Assembly (NCBI GenBank): GCA_020846635.1
Contig: JADLDO010000054.1
Span: forward strand, 186,001-250,000
Length of the DNA stretch: 64,000 nt
Direction of reading: 5' to 3'
Source: Caldilineaceae bacterium
GTDB taxonomy: Bacteria; Chloroflexota; Anaerolineae; Caldilineales; Caldilineaceae
Of the stretch, positions 34,782 through 43,455 are shown one piece after another. How positions within the stretch are numbered: position 1 is the stretch's first letter; each line of letters begins with the position of its first letter. Under the pieces are notes generated by a model, which was given only the letters and a program-made list of their open reading frames with translations, did no database searches and was not told where the DNA came from. The position numbers were made by a program, and so were the translations under genes.

Positions 34782-36602
34782 TCATCCCCCAGCAAGCCAC
34801 GCCGGCGGCAGCTCATCGCTCATCTCCCTCCATGCCTGCGCAAAGCCCGCTTCCTCCATGCGCGCCCGCACATCCACAATCAGCTCTTGCGCTTGCTTAG
34901 CATCTTGCTCATAGCCCAACTCAAGCAGTGGTTGATAGGCTTGCCAGCCCAAGCGCAGCGCCTCATGGACACGCCCCTGCTCATGCAGCCATTGCGCCAA
35001 GTTAAGCTGCGTCACAGCCACACCGCGCGTATCATCCGCTTCATTCGCCGCTGTCAAAGCGGCGCGATAGAGTCGTTCTGCTCCAACGACATCCCCCTGC
35101 TCCGCCACGATGCGCGCCAATGTTGCCTGCGTCGTCGAGACGCCCCGCCGGTCACTGAGCCGCGTATAGATGTCCAGAGCCACGCGCAAGCCTTGCTCCG
35201 CGGCATCTAGCTGACCGCTCTGGCGCAGCAGTTCCGCAAAGGTCGCCTGGACGCGCGCAATTTGGCGCGGATCGCCCAACGCCTGGTGGGTTTGCAGCGC
35301 CGTTTCAGCCAGCGCCAATGCTTCCTGTTGTCGCCCCTGGCGCGCCAAAAGCGTCGCCATTGCCACCTGCGTCACCGCAACCCCGCGCCGCTCCCCCACT
35401 TGTTCATAGTCGCGCAGCGCCGATTGATAGAGCTGCAAGGCCATCTCCTCATTGCCCCACTGCATTTGCAGAAAGGCCAAGTGACTGCGCGCAATTGCGC
35501 CCCCGCGAAGATCCCCCAACCGTTCAAAGGTCGCCAGTGCCGCCTCTGCAATCGCCATAGCCTCCTGCGGCTCTCCCAACTCGGCCAGCAGTTCAGCCAT
35601 CGAATGTTGGACAATGGCAACTCCACGCACATCCGCCATTGCCTCTGCGCCAGCCAGCGCACGCCGGTATAGGTGCAGTGCCTCCTGCGGTTCGCCCATT
35701 TGCCGCTGCAACACAGCCATCGCATGGGTCACAACAGCCTGCCCGCGGCGATCTTCCAATGCCTCCACCGCACGCAGCGCAGCTTCATACAATGCCAGGG
35801 CTTCGCGCGGCCTGCCCATCTGCGCCACCAGCGATGCCAGCGCGCTGCGCACACTTGCCGCCTCATGCACATCACCGATGCGCTCCACCGTCTCTAGCGC
35901 GCGGGTATACAGATCATGCGCTGTTTCCGGCTCTCCCTGCTGGGCCAATAGACCCGCCAGCGCGCCTTGCGTCAGCGCCACCCCGCGCACATCGCCCAAT
36001 GCCTCTTGTTGGGCCAACGCCTTTTGATATTCCGCCAACGCGACATCCGGTTGCCCTGTCTGTGCCACTAGTGTCGCATAGTGGGCGCGTGCAACACCAG
36101 CACGGCGATGCTCGCCCCGCGCGTCAAGCTGCTCAATGGACTGGCGTAGCAGTGTGAGCCCGCGCGCCGGATCGCCCTTCTGTGCCACCATCCCGGCGAA
36201 CCCGGCATCTACCCACGCCTGCAGAGCGGCATCGCCAGCCCCCAGCGCCACTTGGCCTGCACGTTCGAGAAAGGCGATGGCTTGCGCTGTCTCGCCAAAG
36301 CGATTCGCCAAGTCCGCTTGTGCCATGTGCGTCTGTACGTGAATGCGAAGCATGGCCGAAGCATCGTGGAGCCGCGCCGCTGAAGCACGCGCAGCGTCCA
36401 CGCCAGCCGCATACTGGCGGCGCGCACGCTTGGGTTGGCCTTGATGCGCGGCAATATCACCCAGCAGTTTATGTGCCTGCGCCATCCTGGCTGGGTCCTG
36501 CTCTTGCCGCGCCTGCGCCAATGCCGCATGGGCATGTTGCACCGCCACACCATAGCGAGCCGCCATCTCTGCTTGGTGGGCCAACGCCAGATCATCCCTC
36601 AT
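34782..36602 (-). CDS. Large tetratricopeptide repeat protein
   Basis: A protein of about 605 residues consisting almost wholly of TPR units, with roughly 40-residue periodicity: GDVRGVALTQGALAGLLAQQ, GDVHEAASVRSALASLVAQM, EDRRGQAVVTHAMAVLQRQM and further copies. This spacing is like the Kinesin-light-chain/MalT type. No catalytic domain, signal peptide or TM segment is seen; it is probably a scaffold for protein interactions. The open frame extends to 36815, but the first 71 codons overlap the 3' end of the VOC gene and look like out-of-frame sequence (WRACSGMRWCCPTRMHW). ATG 36602, 13 bases after the VOC stop, is the likely start though its ribosome binding site is weak. Confidence 0.8.
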   Translation of the reverse strand: MRDDLALAHQAEMAARYGVAVQHAHAALAQARQEQDPARMAQAHKLLGDIAAHQGQPKRARRQYAAGVDAARASAARLHDASAMLRIHVQTHMAQADLANRFGETAQAIAFLERAGQVALGAGDAALQAWVDAGFAGMVAQKGDPARGLTLLRQSIEQLDARGEHRRAGVARAHYATLVAQTGQPDVALAEYQKALAQQEALGDVRGVALTQGALAGLLAQQGEPETAHDLYTRALETVERIGDVHEAASVRSALASLVAQMGRPREALALYEAALRAVEALEDRRGQAVVTHAMAVLQRQMGEPQEALHLYRRALAGAEAMADVRGVAIVQHSMAELLAELGEPQEAMAIAEAALATFERLGDLRGGAIARSHLAFLQMQWGNEEMALQLYQSALRDYEQVGERRGVAVTQVAMATLLARQGRQQEALALAETALQTHQALGDPRQIARVQATFAELLRQSGQLDAAEQGLRVALDIYTRLSDRRGVSTTQATLARIVAEQGDVVGAERLYRAALTAANEADDTRGVAVTQLNLAQWLHEQGRVHEALRLGWQAYQPLLELGYEQDAKQAQELIVDVRARMEEAGFAQAWREMSDELPPAWLAGG

Positions 36603-36615
36603 CAATCTTGCCAAA

Positions 36616-37473
36616 TCATGTGCGTAGCACCACGCCATTCTGAGACGGATCGCGCACCAGCCATCCCCCATCATGCGCCTGCGCCTCAACCCCCGCCTCG
36701 CGCAGCCGCGCCAAAACGGCATCCAATGCATCCTGGTTGGGCAGCACCACCTCATACCAGAGCAAGCGCGCCATCTCATCCCTCGCCGGTGGCACACCCA
36801 CCCCGGCCCAAACATTCATCCCCAGGTGATGATGATAGCCCCCAGCCGAAACAAAGGCCGCCTGCCCCCCAAAATGCTGGATCAGGTCAAAGCCCACCGT
36901 ATTCACATAAAAGGCTTCCGCTGGTTGCAGTTGCGACACATGCAGATGCACATGCCCCATGACCGTACCCGCGGGTATCCCTTCCCATGCAACGCCGTCC
37001 CCCGCAGCCAGGACACCTTGTGCATCAATCGGATCCGTCACCATCGCCAACTCACCGTTAGAACGCCGCGGCCATTCATCGCGCGGGCGATCTCGGTAAA
37101 TCTCGATGCCGTGACCATCCGGGTCGGTCAGATAAAGTGCCTCGCTCACACCGTGGTTACTGGCCCCACTGAGCGGCGTCTGCATCTCGACCAAATGGCG
37201 CAGTGTCACCCCCAATGCCTCGCGTGAAGGCAAGAGAATGGCATAGTGATAAAGCCCGCTGTAGCCGCGCTGCGGGAAGGGCTTGGCCCCCGGCTGCGCT
37301 TGCAGCCACAAAAGCTCGCGCCCTTCCACCCCCAATACCGCGTGCTCCGGCGATTGGTCAAGGGCCTGCAACCCAATATGCTCCTGGTAATAGGCCAGCG
37401 ACCGCGCCAAATCTGCCACAACCAGCGCCACGCGCCCCATGTGAGTCGCCGGATCAATCGATGTTCGTTCCAT
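36616..37473 (-). CDS. VOC family (catechol 2,3-dioxygenase/CatE-like) protein
   Basis: A 285-residue protein of two vicinal-oxygen-chelate modules (about 10-120 and 165-280). HMGRVALVVADLARSLAYY opens the first with the first metal His; GHVHLHVSQL opens the second; the glutamate ligand is likely in HGIEIYRDRP. YHHHLGMNVWAG is typical of the CatE/YfiE branch of ring-cleaving dioxygenase-like proteins. Substrate is unknown. GAAGGGGA precedes ATG 37473. It follows the membrane SRPBCC gene by 19 bases. Confidence 0.86.
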   Translation of the reverse strand: MERTSIDPATHMGRVALVVADLARSLAYYQEHIGLQALDQSPEHAVLGVEGRELLWLQAQPGAKPFPQRGYSGLYHYAILLPSREALGVTLRHLVEMQTPLSGASNHGVSEALYLTDPDGHGIEIYRDRPRDEWPRRSNGELAMVTDPIDAQGVLAAGDGVAWEGIPAGTVMGHVHLHVSQLQPAEAFYVNTVGFDLIQHFGGQAAFVSAGGYHHHLGMNVWAGVGVPPARDEMARLLWYEVVLPNQDALDAVLARLREAGVEAQAHDGGWLVRDPSQNGVVLRT

Positions 37474-37492
37474 AGTCCCCTTCTTTTCGTGT

Positions 37493-38503
37493 CTAGTCTA
37501 TTTGTAGGGTTGCGCCTACGCCTGTACTGGTGAGGATGCCAGCCCGCTCCGCACGTCCCGTTACCACATCCAGAATATAGGATTGAAAATCGCCCAACAA
37601 GAAATCGACCCACGCCGACGCATACAGGTTCACAGGTGTCGTCAACGCATAGCGGCTTGTCAGGTGCAAACGCACCAATTCACTGGAAATCGGCTCTATC
37701 TGATACTCGACCCACTCCACCTGCAAATGCTCTCCAGCCACATCACTCCACAGCGGCGTTCTCTGCGAATTTTCATGGTCGAGCAGCACACCAAAACGAT
37801 AGCGATCATAAAGCTCCCACACCTGCACCGGCTCAATCACCTTCATGCCATTGTCATAGGAGGCATAGCGTACACCGTCGATTCCAGGCTGATCCAGCCT
37901 AGCTTCAACCGGATGGGGTAATCCTGCGGCCTGAAACCAGGCAAAGCGTTCTTCCTCCGGTTGAATCTTTGGCACCGTCACAAACTCTGCCCAAACCACT
38001 TCCGCAGGCGCAGCCACCAGCACCGCACTCTTGACCTCACGCACAACCGTAGGCGACTGCCACTGTGCTTCGAGCGGCGAGAACAGAAGCGGCATCAACA
38101 ACAGCATCCCCAGAAAGCTGGAATTGCCCCCGCCTTGCTTGCGCGTAAACCACCAACGCATGATCACGCCGCCCAAGCTCGACATCACAAAGAAGAGCGG
38201 CAACCCCATTGCCACGCAGATCCAGGCTTCCATCGACAGGATCAGAACCGCCACGCCCAACAGCCCACAGGCAACCCAGGGCGCAAAAACAGCATAGCTC
38301 CAGGAACTGCGCCACGACGCCGATGCTAGCGCCACGGTCAGCGCACCAACGCCCACCGGAATCAGAAAGAGAAAACTAATACTGAGCGTGCCAAGCAGGA
38401 GATCGCTTGCCTGTTGAAAGAAGATCTCGCCCATCAACCCATAGGCGAGCGCTACAACGAACCCGACCACCGGCAGCGACTGCATGCACCATCGCTCCAC
38501 CAT
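37493..38503 (-). CDS. Membrane protein with C-terminal SRPBCC-like domain
   Basis: A 336-residue protein. The N-terminal half has about four TM helices (SLPVVGFVVALAYGLMG, LLGTLSISFLFLIPVGVGAL, WVACGLLGVAVLILS, ICVAMGLPLFFVMSS) plus a fifth near 138. From about residue 160 a soluble domain begins with VKSAVLVAAPAEVVWAEFV, the usual opening strand of SRPBCC/polyketide cyclase-like ligand-binding domains, and ends with YASAWVDFLLGDFQSYIL, its long helix. The combination of a membrane anchor with a lipid-binding-like fold is uncommon; ligand and role are unknown. ATG 38503 is chosen over 38518 because GGGAGG lies 5 bases upstream. Confidence 0.72.
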   Translation of the reverse strand: MVERWCMQSLPVVGFVVALAYGLMGEIFFQQASDLLLGTLSISFLFLIPVGVGALTVALASASWRSSWSYAVFAPWVACGLLGVAVLILSMEAWICVAMGLPLFFVMSSLGGVIMRWWFTRKQGGGNSSFLGMLLLMPLLFSPLEAQWQSPTVVREVKSAVLVAAPAEVVWAEFVTVPKIQPEEERFAWFQAAGLPHPVEARLDQPGIDGVRYASYDNGMKVIEPVQVWELYDRYRFGVLLDHENSQRTPLWSDVAGEHLQVEWVEYQIEPISSELVRLHLTSRYALTTPVNLYASAWVDFLLGDFQSYILDVVTGRAERAGILTSTGVGATLQID

Positions 38504-38544
38504 ACCTGCCTCCCGCATCCCTTTGAGTGACGGTCACGATACCG

Positions 38545-39471
38545 TCACAAAGCAGCTTTTTCAGCCACTGGTATTCGCTGCACCGACCGCCGCGCCGACA
38601 TTGCCAAGATGAGCAGCCCCGCCAGTAGCAGCGCCATTCCCACCAGCGCCATCCCATTGAGCGACTCGCGCAGCACCAGCACACCCAACAGGGTCGCGGT
38701 CAGCGGTTCGCCCAAAGTCAAGGTAACAGCCGTTGCCACAGGCGTAATCGTAAGCCCTTCGGCAAAGAGCGCATAGGCCAGTGCCGTCGTGATCAGTCCC
38801 AGATGCAGCGCCACAGCCAGCCCACGCGCTTCAGCCAACCAACCAAAATCCTGCCAGAAAAAAAGGGGCGTCAACAAGAGCGCGCCGAGCGCAAAGACCA
38901 CACCCATCGCTGCCTCTGGGCGTTGTGCCGCCACAAGCCCTTTAGAAGCAAGCACATAAATGGCATACGAAGCCCCCGCACCGATTGCCAGAAGAATGCC
39001 AATGGGATCAATCGTCACACTGCCACCGCTCAGCCCCAACAAGGCACAGCCCAGGGTCGCCAAGAGCGTCGCCGCTGCCCAGGGCCAGCCCGGTGTATCG
39101 CCGTTCACCAGCCAACTCAGCAGACCCGCCAATACCGGCGCGCTGCCGATGGCGACCACCGTTCCCGCGGCCACGCCCGTCCGATCCACAGCCGCAAAAA
39201 AGCAAAGTTGATAGGCAGCCATGCAAACCGCCGCGCTCAGGGTTGCCCCCAACGGCCACGGTCGCCCCGAGTGGAAGGATCGCCGCAGCAGCGCCCACAG
39301 CAAGAGTGCCATCCCACCGACAGCCAGGCGTACAGCGCCCACGGCCAACGGTGTCGCTCCCTCTGGAGCAAACGCCTGTGCCGTACCCGTCGTTCCCCAA
39401 CAGACCGCAGCCATCAGCACAAACCATGTGCCATTACGCGCGCTTGCTGGTGCCAAATCCGCAGGCTTCAT
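38545..39471 (-). CDS. EamA/DMT family permease
   Basis: A 308-residue protein with ten predicted TM helices in two EamA repeats; family members export amino acids or other metabolites. First repeat begins TWFVLMAAVCWGTTGTAQAF and the second GILLAIGAGASYAIYVLASKG; both end in the conserved LGEPLTATLLGVLVLRE-type segment. The start is ATG 39471 with AGGA six bases before; the longer frame to 39552 overlaps tdh and is rejected, though a 25-base gap to the tdh stop remains. Placed after kbl-tdh, it might export threonine or glycine, which is only contextual. Confidence 0.86.
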   Translation of the reverse strand: MKPADLAPASARNGTWFVLMAAVCWGTTGTAQAFAPEGATPLAVGAVRLAVGGMALLLWALLRRSFHSGRPWPLGATLSAAVCMAAYQLCFFAAVDRTGVAAGTVVAIGSAPVLAGLLSWLVNGDTPGWPWAAATLLATLGCALLGLSGGSVTIDPIGILLAIGAGASYAIYVLASKGLVAAQRPEAAMGVVFALGALLLTPLFFWQDFGWLAEARGLAVALHLGLITTALAYALFAEGLTITPVATAVTLTLGEPLTATLLGVLVLRESLNGMALVGMALLLAGLLILAMSARRSVQRIPVAEKAAL

Positions 39472-39496
39472 CTTAATCCTAATCTCGATCCTATGA

Positions 39497-40516
39497 TCAG
39501 GTTGCAACCGCGCGCTGGTATCGCTGGCGCACATTCGGAAGCAGGTACTCATTAAAGGCGCGCTCTACATCATAGGCGGGCGACCAGCCCCACTCCAAAC
39601 GCGCCGCTGTATCATCAATGTCGGCGGGCCAACTGTCGACAATCGCCTCCCGCTTCAGGTCTGGCGCAAAGCGAATCTCTGCCGCAGGAAAGGCTGCCTG
39701 TACCCGGTCACGAATCTGCGCGGCGGAGAGGCTAAAGCCCGTCACATTGTAGACCTGGCGGCGCAACGCCTCAACCGGCGCATGCGCCAGTTCCACTAAG
39801 GCATGTACGGCATCCGGCATCGCCATAAAGGGAATACGCGCGTCCTCACGCACAAAGCAGTCATACGGCTCTCCCCGCGCCGCCGCGTGGATCATCTCCG
39901 GCCCATAGTCGCTGGTGCCGCCCGCAGGCAGCGTAAAGGCGCTGAGCAGCCCCGGAAAGCGCACACAACGAAAATCCAGCGTAACAGGTTTTTGCGCCGC
40001 CAACTGGCGGTAATGACGGCTGTAGTAGGAGCCCAACATTTCACAATAGAGTTTGTTACAGCCATACATCGTACGCGGCTGATTCCATTCAAACTCACGC
40101 ACGCGCGCATACAGGTTTTTGCTTTCGCGATCCGGCATCCCATAGACCGCAATCGAGCTTGGAAAGATAAACTGGATCGGTTGGGCACGCCACTGGCTCT
40201 GTTCCGCCGCCAAACGCAACAAGCCCAGCGTCCCTTCGACGTTGACCTCATGCGCCATCTCCGGCGTAATCTCGGCGCGGGTCGAAAGCAGCGCGGCCAG
40301 ATGATAGATCACGTCGATCTCATATTCGCTGACCAAACGGGTCAACAAGTGTGTATCCAGCAAATCCCCCTGCACATGCGTGCTCTGGCTCTCTAGCTCG
40401 GTGGGCAGCGCGGCCAGGTCAAGGCTCACCAGCCGGTTCTCCGCCGCCAGTTCACGAATCAACGCCTGCCCTACTTCGCCACTCGCCCCCGTGATCAAGA
40501 TTGCGCGCTTACGCAT
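39497..40516 (-). CDS. tdh: L-threonine 3-dehydrogenase, SDR/epimerase type
   Basis: A 339-residue NAD-dependent extended SDR that oxidises threonine to 2-amino-3-ketobutyrate. TGASGEVGQ (9-17) binds NAD; PSSIAVYG and YGCNK supply Ser, Tyr and Lys. The stretches VRFPGLLS, GGTSDYGPEM and RIPFMAMPDAVHALVEL match the SDR-type threonine dehydrogenases rather than UDP-sugar epimerases. It starts 3 bases after the kbl stop, so the two enzymes of the pathway are coupled. This is not homologous to the zinc-dependent E. coli Tdh. Confidence 0.85.
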   Translation of the reverse strand: MRKRAILITGASGEVGQALIRELAAENRLVSLDLAALPTELESQSTHVQGDLLDTHLLTRLVSEYEIDVIYHLAALLSTRAEITPEMAHEVNVEGTLGLLRLAAEQSQWRAQPIQFIFPSSIAVYGMPDRESKNLYARVREFEWNQPRTMYGCNKLYCEMLGSYYSRHYRQLAAQKPVTLDFRCVRFPGLLSAFTLPAGGTSDYGPEMIHAAARGEPYDCFVREDARIPFMAMPDAVHALVELAHAPVEALRRQVYNVTGFSLSAAQIRDRVQAAFPAAEIRFAPDLKREAIVDSWPADIDDTAARLEWGWSPAYDVERAFNEYLLPNVRQRYQRAVAT

Positions 40517-40519
40517 GGG

Positions 40520-41704
40520 CTAGTCAATGACCTCCAGATCACGACCTACTTGGGCAAAAATCGCCAATGCTTTGTCCAGGTCTTCGGGACTATGTGCCGC
40601 CGAGTTCATCACGCGCAGGCGCGCCTTGCCCATCGGTACGGTGGGATAGACCGTCGCCGTCACAAAGACGCCCGCAGCAAAAAGGCGGCGGCTAAAGTCC
40701 TGTGCCAGCGCAGCCTCGCCCAACATCAAGGGAATGATGGGCGTTGCGCTCTCCCCCGTATCAAAACCGAGCGCCACCAATCCCTGGCGCATAACCTCAG
40801 CATTGCGCCACAAGCGCTGCACCAACTCCTCCGACTCCTCCAGCATATTGACCGCCTCAATACAGGCAGCCACATCGGGCGCGGTCATGGCCGAAGAAAA
40901 GAGGAAGGGTCGACCCCGCTGTCGCAGCCAATCGACAATCGAACGCTTGCCCGCCACCAGCCCCCCAACCACGCCAAATGCCTTACTCAACGTGCCGATC
41001 TCGACATGCACGCGCCCATGCAGGTCAAAGTGATCGACAATGCCACGCCCCCCGCGCCCCAACACACCTTCGCCATGGGCATCGTCCACCATCAAAATCA
41101 GCCCATTCGCCTCCGCCACCTCGCAGATCGCATCGAGCGGCGCAATATCGCCATCCATGCTAAAAACCCCATCCGTGATGATCATGCCGCGCCCGTAGCC
41201 ACTCGCCGTGTCGATTTGGCGGCGCAGATCGTCTACGTCATTGTGGCGGTAGCGCACCACCTTCGCCCGGCTCAGGCGGCAGGCGTCAATAATGCTGGCG
41301 TGGTTCAATTCGTCGGAGAAGATCAGGTCTTCCGCGCCCATCAGGGCAGGCACAGTCGCCAGATTCGCCATAAAACCGCTTTGAAACGTAATACACGCCT
41401 CAGCATGCTTAAACGCGGCGAGCCGTTCTTCCAACTCAATATGCAGTGCCGTTGTCCCGGCAATGACGCGCACAGCGCCGGGCCCAACGCCAAAACGCTC
41501 AATGGCCTCCTGCGCGGCCCGGCGCATCCGTGGGTGATTTGCCAACCCCAGGTAATTGTTCGCACAAAAGTTGAGCAACCGCCGCCCGTCAATCGTCACC
41601 CAGGCATCCATTGGGGATTCCAGGGTGCGAATGTTGAGCGCCAGCCCAGCCTTTTGCAACTGTTCTAGTTCATCTTCAATCCACGCAAGAGGATTGGAAG
41701 TCAT
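40520..41704 (-). CDS. kbl: Glycine C-acetyltransferase (2-amino-3-ketobutyrate CoA ligase)
   Basis: A 394-residue PLP enzyme of the alpha-oxoamine synthase family that cleaves 2-amino-3-ketobutyrate with CoA into glycine and acetyl-CoA. The PLP lysine is in GTLSKAFGVVGG, with DDAHGEGVLG giving the cofactor Asp and NNYLGLANHP near the start. Related enzymes (KAS/BioF, ALAS) share this plan, but direct coupling to the threonine dehydrogenase gene supports Kbl. AGGAGAT lies about 8 bases before ATG 41704. It opens a minus-strand run that reaches the M16 peptidase. The acetyl-CoA could feed the citrate synthase encoded 6 kb away. Confidence 0.92.
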   Translation of the reverse strand: MTSNPLAWIEDELEQLQKAGLALNIRTLESPMDAWVTIDGRRLLNFCANNYLGLANHPRMRRAAQEAIERFGVGPGAVRVIAGTTALHIELEERLAAFKHAEACITFQSGFMANLATVPALMGAEDLIFSDELNHASIIDACRLSRAKVVRYRHNDVDDLRRQIDTASGYGRGMIITDGVFSMDGDIAPLDAICEVAEANGLILMVDDAHGEGVLGRGGRGIVDHFDLHGRVHVEIGTLSKAFGVVGGLVAGKRSIVDWLRQRGRPFLFSSAMTAPDVAACIEAVNMLEESEELVQRLWRNAEVMRQGLVALGFDTGESATPIIPLMLGEAALAQDFSRRLFAAGVFVTATVYPTVPMGKARLRVMNSAAHSPEDLDKALAIFAQVGRDLEVID

Positions 41705-41903
41705 CAGTTCTATCTCCTATAAGGAAAAAGTCCCTGTGTGGATGCAGTTTCTGTGAGGAACAAAATAGAGCGTATGTCGCGGTCATCCATCCTACACCGC
41801 CACCTACCTTCCGTCAAACCTACCAGAGAATCGGGCCTATTTCAGTATGAGAACAGGCGATTCCCAGAAAACAGACCGAAAACCCTTTCGCATAAATGCC
41901 GCT

Positions 41904-41932
41904 TCAACAAAAGCTGCGAGAGATGCTATAAT
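41904..41932 (+). promoter_or_regulatory. Extended -10 promoter of the kinase gene
   Basis: TCAACA (41904-41909), 17-base spacer, TGCTATAAT (41924-41932) with perfect -10 and TGn extension. Predicted start near 41939, 20 bases before the ATG. Confidence 0.75.
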
Positions 41933-41958
41933 GTCGCCAACAACAGACAGGCAAAAAT

Positions 41959-43317
41959 ATGAACCAACTTCTGAACGTCGGGCAGACTGTCCAAAGCAAA
42001 ACATCGCGCATGCTGCTGACCGTCGACCAGTTCTTGGGCGGCGGTGGGCAAGGCGAAGTCTATCGTGTCGCGCTCCAATCGCAGCCGCTGGCGGTAAAGT
42101 GGTTCTTCCCCCACTATCTGCGCCAGGACCCACGGCTGCGCGAACGGCTGGAAAAAGCCATCCAACTCGGCGCGCCCAGCGACCGCTTTCTCTGGCCCCT
42201 GGAGATTGTCAATGCGCCCGGAGTCGCCGGGTTTGGCTATCTCATGGCGCTGCGCGAGCCAAACTTCAAGGGCCTGGCCGATCTGGTCACGCGCCGGGTA
42301 GAGCCTAGCTTGCTCACCCTCGCCACCATCGGCTTTGAATTGGCCCACAGCTATCTCCAACTCCACGCCAAAGGGCTGTGCTATCGCGACATCTCCTTCG
42401 GCAATGTCTTTTTTGACCCCGCCACAGGCGAGGTTCGCATTTGTGACAACGACAACGTCGATGTAGACGGTCAGCAGGGAGCCATCGGCGGCACAGCCCG
42501 CTTTATGGCCCCGGAGATTGTGCGCGGCGATAACACGCCCAGCACGCAGACTGATCTATTTTCGCTGGCGGTGCTGCTCTTCTATCTGCTCATGAACCAT
42601 CACCCGCTGGAAGGCGCGCGCGAGGCAGCCATCCACTGCTTTGACCTGCCCGCCATGACCAAGCTCTATGGCACAGAACCGCTCTTTATCTATGACCCAA
42701 ACGACGACCGCAACCGCCCTGTGCCTGGCTACCATGACAATGCGCTCGCCTTTTGGCCCATCTATCCCGACTTCTTGCACAAGCTCTTTATTCGTGCCTT
42801 TACCGACGGGCTAAGCGACCCATTTCATGGACGCGTGCGCGAGAGCGAATGGCGCGCTGCCCTGGTGCAACTGCGCGATGTGCTTTGCTACTGCCCAAAT
42901 TGTAAGGCTGAAAACTTTTACGACCCTGAGGCCATCCGCAGCAATGGGACACAGGCCAACAGCGCGGGCAACTGCTGGGCCTGTCATCAGCCCGTACGTC
43001 TGCCCCCGCGCATCCGCATCCATCACAGCGGCGCACAAAGCGGCGGCCAGCAGGTCATCGTCCTGCGCCACGACAGCAAGCTCTATCCGCATCATGTGGA
43101 TCGCAACCGTCATTACGACTTCAGCCATGCGGTCGCCGAAATCGCCTTCCATCCCACCAACCCCAATGTCTGGGGGCTGAAGAACCTTGCCACTGACAAG
43201 TGGGTGGCGACGACGGCAGCGGGTGAAGTGCGCGACGTGCCCCCTGGGCGCACCGTCACCATTGCCACCGGAACCCGCATCCAGTTCGGCTACAGCGAGG
43301 GCATCCTACGACTATGA
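41959..43317 (+). CDS. Atypical Ser/Thr protein kinase with C-terminal zinc ribbon
   Basis: A 452-residue cytosolic kinase-like protein. The glycine loop is GGGGQGEVY (27-35), the ATP lysine K47, the catalytic loop YRDISFGN (142-149, HRD replaced by YRD), the metal motif DND (163-165, in place of DFG) and the P+1 segment ARFMAPE. C312, C315, C339 and C342 make a zinc ribbon, followed by a beta-rich tail of about 100 residues. Kinases with DND and a zinc ribbon occur in the TerY-phosphorylation triads and YegI group with a vWA protein and a PP2C phosphatase; neither partner lies in the window. The next gene encodes an SH3 membrane protein and is the best partner candidate. A weak CAGG stands before the ATG. 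Confidence 0.82.
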   Translation: MNQLLNVGQTVQSKTSRMLLTVDQFLGGGGQGEVYRVALQSQPLAVKWFFPHYLRQDPRLRERLEKAIQLGAPSDRFLWPLEIVNAPGVAGFGYLMALREPNFKGLADLVTRRVEPSLLTLATIGFELAHSYLQLHAKGLCYRDISFGNVFFDPATGEVRICDNDNVDVDGQQGAIGGTARFMAPEIVRGDNTPSTQTDLFSLAVLLFYLLMNHHPLEGAREAAIHCFDLPAMTKLYGTEPLFIYDPNDDRNRPVPGYHDNALAFWPIYPDFLHKLFIRAFTDGLSDPFHGRVRESEWRAALVQLRDVLCYCPNCKAENFYDPEAIRSNGTQANSAGNCWACHQPVRLPPRIRIHHSGAQSGGQQVIVLRHDSKLYPHHVDRNRHYDFSHAVAEIAFHPTNPNVWGLKNLATDKWVATTAAGEVRDVPPGRTVTIATGTRIQFGYSEGILRL

Positions 43318-43319
43318 GA

Positions 43320-43434
43320 AAGGATGAAGGGTGAAGGATGAAGGGTGAAGGATGAGGGATGAAGTGCAGCGAACAGACAGCCGGCAACGCGTCGGGCCAT
43401 CATGATTCATCCTTCATAATTCATCCCTCATCCC
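43320..43434. repeat. ggatgaaggg-type repeat element with long inverted arms
   Basis: Left arm 43320-43364 repeats aaggatgaagggtg about three times; right arm 43401-43434 carries the complementary attcatccttcat/ttcatccctcatcc. The 14-base segment ggatgagggatgaa (43350-43363) and its complement pair exactly. The element fills nearly the whole gap between the kinase and SH3 genes and could fold in RNA or DNA. Confidence 0.75.
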
Positions 43435-43455
43435 TACGATACGCCGAACCCGGCC

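Noticed and set aside
36603..36815. N-terminal extension of the TPR gene
   Set aside because: The stretch overlaps the VOC gene 3' end in another frame and its Arg/Trp/Cys-rich translation is unlike the TPR body.
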